Positions 5,866 through 7,231 of a stretch of DNA of 7,231 bases are shown here, piece by piece (the first letter of the stretch is position 1; the number at the start of each line of letters is the position of its first letter). A model generated the notes under the pieces. The model searched no databases. It was not told where the DNA came from and worked only from the letters and a program-made list of their open reading frames with translations. Location: the NCBI GenBank assembly GCA_051649365.1, contig JBOFGY010000163.1, positions 1 to 7,231 of the forward strand. The letters are read 5' to 3'. Made by a program: the position numbers and the translations under genes. This DNA is from CAVTAE01 sp051649365 (lineage in GTDB: Bacteria; Deinococcota; Deinococci; Deinococcales; Trueperaceae).

Positions 5866-5896
5866 AGTATAGCCTACTCGTTCACAAAGATGTGAA
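5866..5896 (-). promoter_or_regulatory. Candidate promoter for the minus-strand block
   Basis: Read on the minus strand, TATACT (5871-5866) is a good -10 element, and TTCACA (5896-5891) is a possible -35 with a 19-bp spacer, one or two bases longer than ideal. The predicted start of transcription, near 5859, leaves a leader of about 57 nt before the GTG. Confidence 0.4.
5881..5896. promoter_or_regulatory. Operator-like inverted repeat between divergent genes
   Basis: TTCACA (5881-5886), AAGA, TGTGAA (5891-5896) is a perfect 6-bp inverted repeat with a 4-bp centre. It covers the candidate -35 of the kinase promoter and lies about 50 nt before the HD-GYP start, so a dimeric regulator bound here could affect both genes. 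The regulator is unknown. Its halves recall the CRP/FNR type (TGTGA, TCACA), but in the opposite order. Confidence 0.4.
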
Positions 5897-5943
5897 GAAT
5901 AAAGCAGCCGCCTGAAAGCTGCCTTCTGATAAACTACAAGCGG

Positions 5944-7008
5944 ATGCTAAGACGTTTCTTTACGAATGAAAGTGGCGAGGAAGATACCCTGACCGTGGTA
6001 AACGCGCTCCTGACGTTGGCATCTGTGAGCGAGCGAACGCGGTTTTTGCTCGAGCATCTTTGTAACCTTTTACCAGGTGAAGCGCGCGCCCTCAGTGTGT
6101 TAGCACCGACCTACACCATCAATGTCTCAAAAGGGTACACGACCACGCTAAAAAACATTAGCCTCAAAGGTATTGAGGCAGACCCCACACCTCGCTTTGT
6201 TACAGATGCCAGTGAACTTGTCACAGAAAGTACCAATGAAACCCTTTACGCACTTACCCAAGCGGGTGTCTTAGGAGCAAAGTCAACGCTGCTCGTTCCT
6301 GTAAAACAAACAACGCTGCACGGTTTTATCATCGCCCAACGTTTTGACGGTAAATTTGGCGACGCAGATTTTAAGACGGTGGTGCAGTGGGCCACCCTCC
6401 TTGCCCATGCAAACGAGTTGCGACAGAGTGCGAGCCAAGCTCAACAAAGCCTTATCGAGTTTAGTCGTGCCTTTATGGAGGCGATTGAGTCACAAGACTT
6501 TAAGCAACTTGGTCACGCGGAGCGGGTAACACATTACGCACTCGCGCTAGGGCGCGCCAAAGGCTTAGCACGTCAAGACCTTTTTAATTTGTATTTTGCA
6601 GCGATGTTGCACGATGTTGGTAAGTTGGGTTCAGGCTTAGACTTAAATATCGAAGACCCGAACCACCCGCAGCGTGGAGCGAATATGTTGGCGGCTTCCT
6701 CACTTCTTGCAGACTCGAGAGAAGCGATTCGCGCCCATCACGAACACTGGGACGGTTCTGGCTTTCCCGATAAACTACGCCAAGAACAAATTCCCTTGTT
6801 AGCTCGCATTGTGGCTGTTGCCGATACCTTTGACTTTTTATCCTCTGAGCGTGGTCAGGCTCTCACCCTCAACGAGGTCGAAAAAGCCCTGAGCACGCGG
6901 GCCAATCGCCAACTTGACCCCGAACTTGTAAGCTTATTCAAAGAAATTTTACGCGAAGGAAAATCCACGAAAATACTCGCGGCAATCAACAAGGAATTCT
7001 TGGTGTAG
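5944..7008 (+). CDS. GAF-like/HD-GYP domain protein, likely cyclic-di-GMP phosphodiesterase
   Basis: 354 residues with no membrane segment, so cytoplasmic. Residues about 15-160 look like a GAF-type sensory domain, including LLVPVKQTTLHGFIIAQRF near 116-134. Residues 185-340 are an HD-GYP domain with the metal-site residues present: His191, His223-Asp224 with Lys227 (LHDVGK), His241 (HPQRG), His265-His266 (HHEHWDG) and Asp294 (VADTFD). The GYP motif reads GFP (273-275), a common variant. The stretch between HDVGK and HPQRG is about 12 residues shorter than usual and lacks the usual IP..IL.KPG.L segment. The family hydrolyses cyclic-di-GMP to pGpG or GMP. The ATG at 5944 has only a weak ribosome binding site. 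The gene is divergent from the kinase-like gene and has no evident terminator downstream. Confidence 0.93.
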   Translation: MLRRFFTNESGEEDTLTVVNALLTLASVSERTRFLLEHLCNLLPGEARALSVLAPTYTINVSKGYTTTLKNISLKGIEADPTPRFVTDASELVTESTNETLYALTQAGVLGAKSTLLVPVKQTTLHGFIIAQRFDGKFGDADFKTVVQWATLLAHANELRQSASQAQQSLIEFSRAFMEAIESQDFKQLGHAERVTHYALALGRAKGLARQDLFNLYFAAMLHDVGKLGSGLDLNIEDPNHPQRGANMLAASSLLADSREAIRAHHEHWDGSGFPDKLRQEQIPLLARIVAVADTFDFLSSERGQALTLNEVEKALSTRANRQLDPELVSLFKEILREGKSTKILAAINKEFLV

Positions 7009-7014
7009 AAATTT

Positions 7015-7042
7015 GAGAATGTAGCAGGGAGAATTGTAGAAG
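7015..7042 (+). repeat. Imperfect 14-bp tandem repeat after the HD-GYP gene
   Basis: GAGAATGTAGCAGG (7015-7028) is followed by GAGAATTGTAGAAG (7029-7042). They match well once one base is shifted. The 14-bp period equals two heptamers, as in the other spacers, but no inverted partner is clear. Confidence 0.4.
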
Positions 7043-7067
7043 TATTCACGGTAGACCTTCTCACCCA

Positions 7068-7075
7068 CCCCCCCC
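7068..7075 (+). repeat. Run of eight C
   Basis: C8 inside a C-rich stretch (7061-7078) between the HD-GYP gene and the right-edge sequence. No gene is read across it in an obvious way, so phase variation is not supported; it may only be a slippage-prone site. Confidence 0.8.
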
Positions 7076-7099
7076 TCACACGAAGCCCATGCTAATCCA

Positions 7100-7231
7100 A
7101 TGTTAGGAGATGTGAGATTTCTTACACTCGGAAGGATTCCAACGCCTGTAGCACGTGCCCTGAGGTGGCAGGCCCTAAGGAAAGCCTCTGCACTAGGGAG
7201 ACCTCGGTTAGGTAAGCGGGGTGGTGGCGAG
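7100..7231 (+). CDS. Possible start of an unrecognised gene, cut by the window edge
   Basis: From ATG 7100 the frame stays open for 44 codons to the edge, starting MLGDVRFLTLGRIPTP and rich in Arg, Leu and Gly. No ribosome binding site precedes the ATG. Of eight Arg codons three are AGG, two AGA and two CGG, unlike the HD-GYP gene next door (no AGG in 20). Such codons and the high GC fit non-coding RNA or chance about as well as a gene. I see no family match. Confidence 0.25.
   Translation, partial: MLGDVRFLTLGRIPTPVARALRWQALRKASALGRPRLGKRGGGE
7160..7207 (+). other. Possible folded RNA segment in the GC-rich right end
   Basis: CTGAGGT (7160-7166) pairs with ACCTCGG (7201-7207) over 7 bp, one being G-U, and just inside it CCCTA (7173-7177) pairs with TAGGG (7194-7198). 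The stretch is more GC-rich than the neighbouring spacer and could be the start of a non-coding RNA running past the edge. No known RNA class was recognised. Confidence 0.25.

Noticed and set aside
5901..5925. Hairpin AAAGCAGC / GCTGCCTT before the HD-GYP gene
   Set aside because: Only five continuous pairs plus a mismatch and two A-T pairs, with a nine-base loop and no T tract; too weak to call a terminator or riboswitch.
6855..7079. Open frame of 74 codons on the minus strand at the end of the HD-GYP gene
   Set aside because: It is mostly a shadow of the HD-GYP C-terminus, with no ribosome binding site and no recognisable motif.
7170..7220. Similarity to the RNase P RNA core (AGGAAAG followed by a run like TAGGG and GGTAAG)
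   Set aside because: RNase P RNA needs AGGAAAGUCC with an invariant U in helix P4; here it reads AGGAAAGCCT, and the following CCAGG-type stem is absent.

Overview
The window looks like chromosomal DNA of a moderate-GC (roughly half GC) bacterium. The lineage is an inference. GuaA, by recalled resemblance to deinococcal GMP synthases (for example the stretch from DWTRLPHDFL to TIEWE), and the kinase-like membrane protein beside it both suggest Deinococcota, perhaps a low-GC relative of Deinococcus or Truepera. No alignment was run.

Layout. (1) Positions 1-644, plus strand: the tail of an unrecognised small gene, then a two-helix DUF2335 membrane protein. Arginine codon use here differs from the rest of the window, so it may be the edge of an acquired block. 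(2) Positions 678-5801, minus strand, read right to left: a kinase-like membrane protein (probable pseudokinase), guaA (GMP synthase), an EVE-domain protein, tsaE and tsaB (both for the tRNA modification t6A). Gaps are 66-111 nt and all genes point the same way, so they may form one operon. (3) Positions 5802-5943: a divergent promoter region with a symmetric operator-like site. (4) Positions 5944-7008, plus strand: a cytoplasmic GAF-like/HD-GYP protein, a likely cyclic-di-GMP phosphodiesterase. (5) Positions 7009-7231: an end region with no assigned gene. It holds a weak open frame running off the edge and a GC-rich stretch that can fold.

The most unusual structure is between the genes. Three of the four spacers inside the minus-strand block contain degenerate arrays of 7-bp repeats, mostly arranged as two inverted halves that fold into hairpins. 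The unit sequence differs from spacer to spacer, but the 7-bp (14-bp) period is kept. A further heptamer array forms the start of tsaB and has the pattern of a G-quadruplex. The fourth spacer (tsaE/EVE) instead holds a perfect GC-rich 19-bp inverted repeat. In addition, the palindrome CTCGAG occurs 16 times in 7.2 kb, in all three codon phases and in one spacer. This suggests selection or mutation acting on DNA rather than on protein.

Functionally the minus block combines nucleotide synthesis (GMP), the t6A tRNA modification needed for ANN codons, a modified-base-binding EVE protein and a kinase-fold membrane protein that is probably a sensor or scaffold. The divergent HD-GYP gene adds a GMP-derived second-messenger function.
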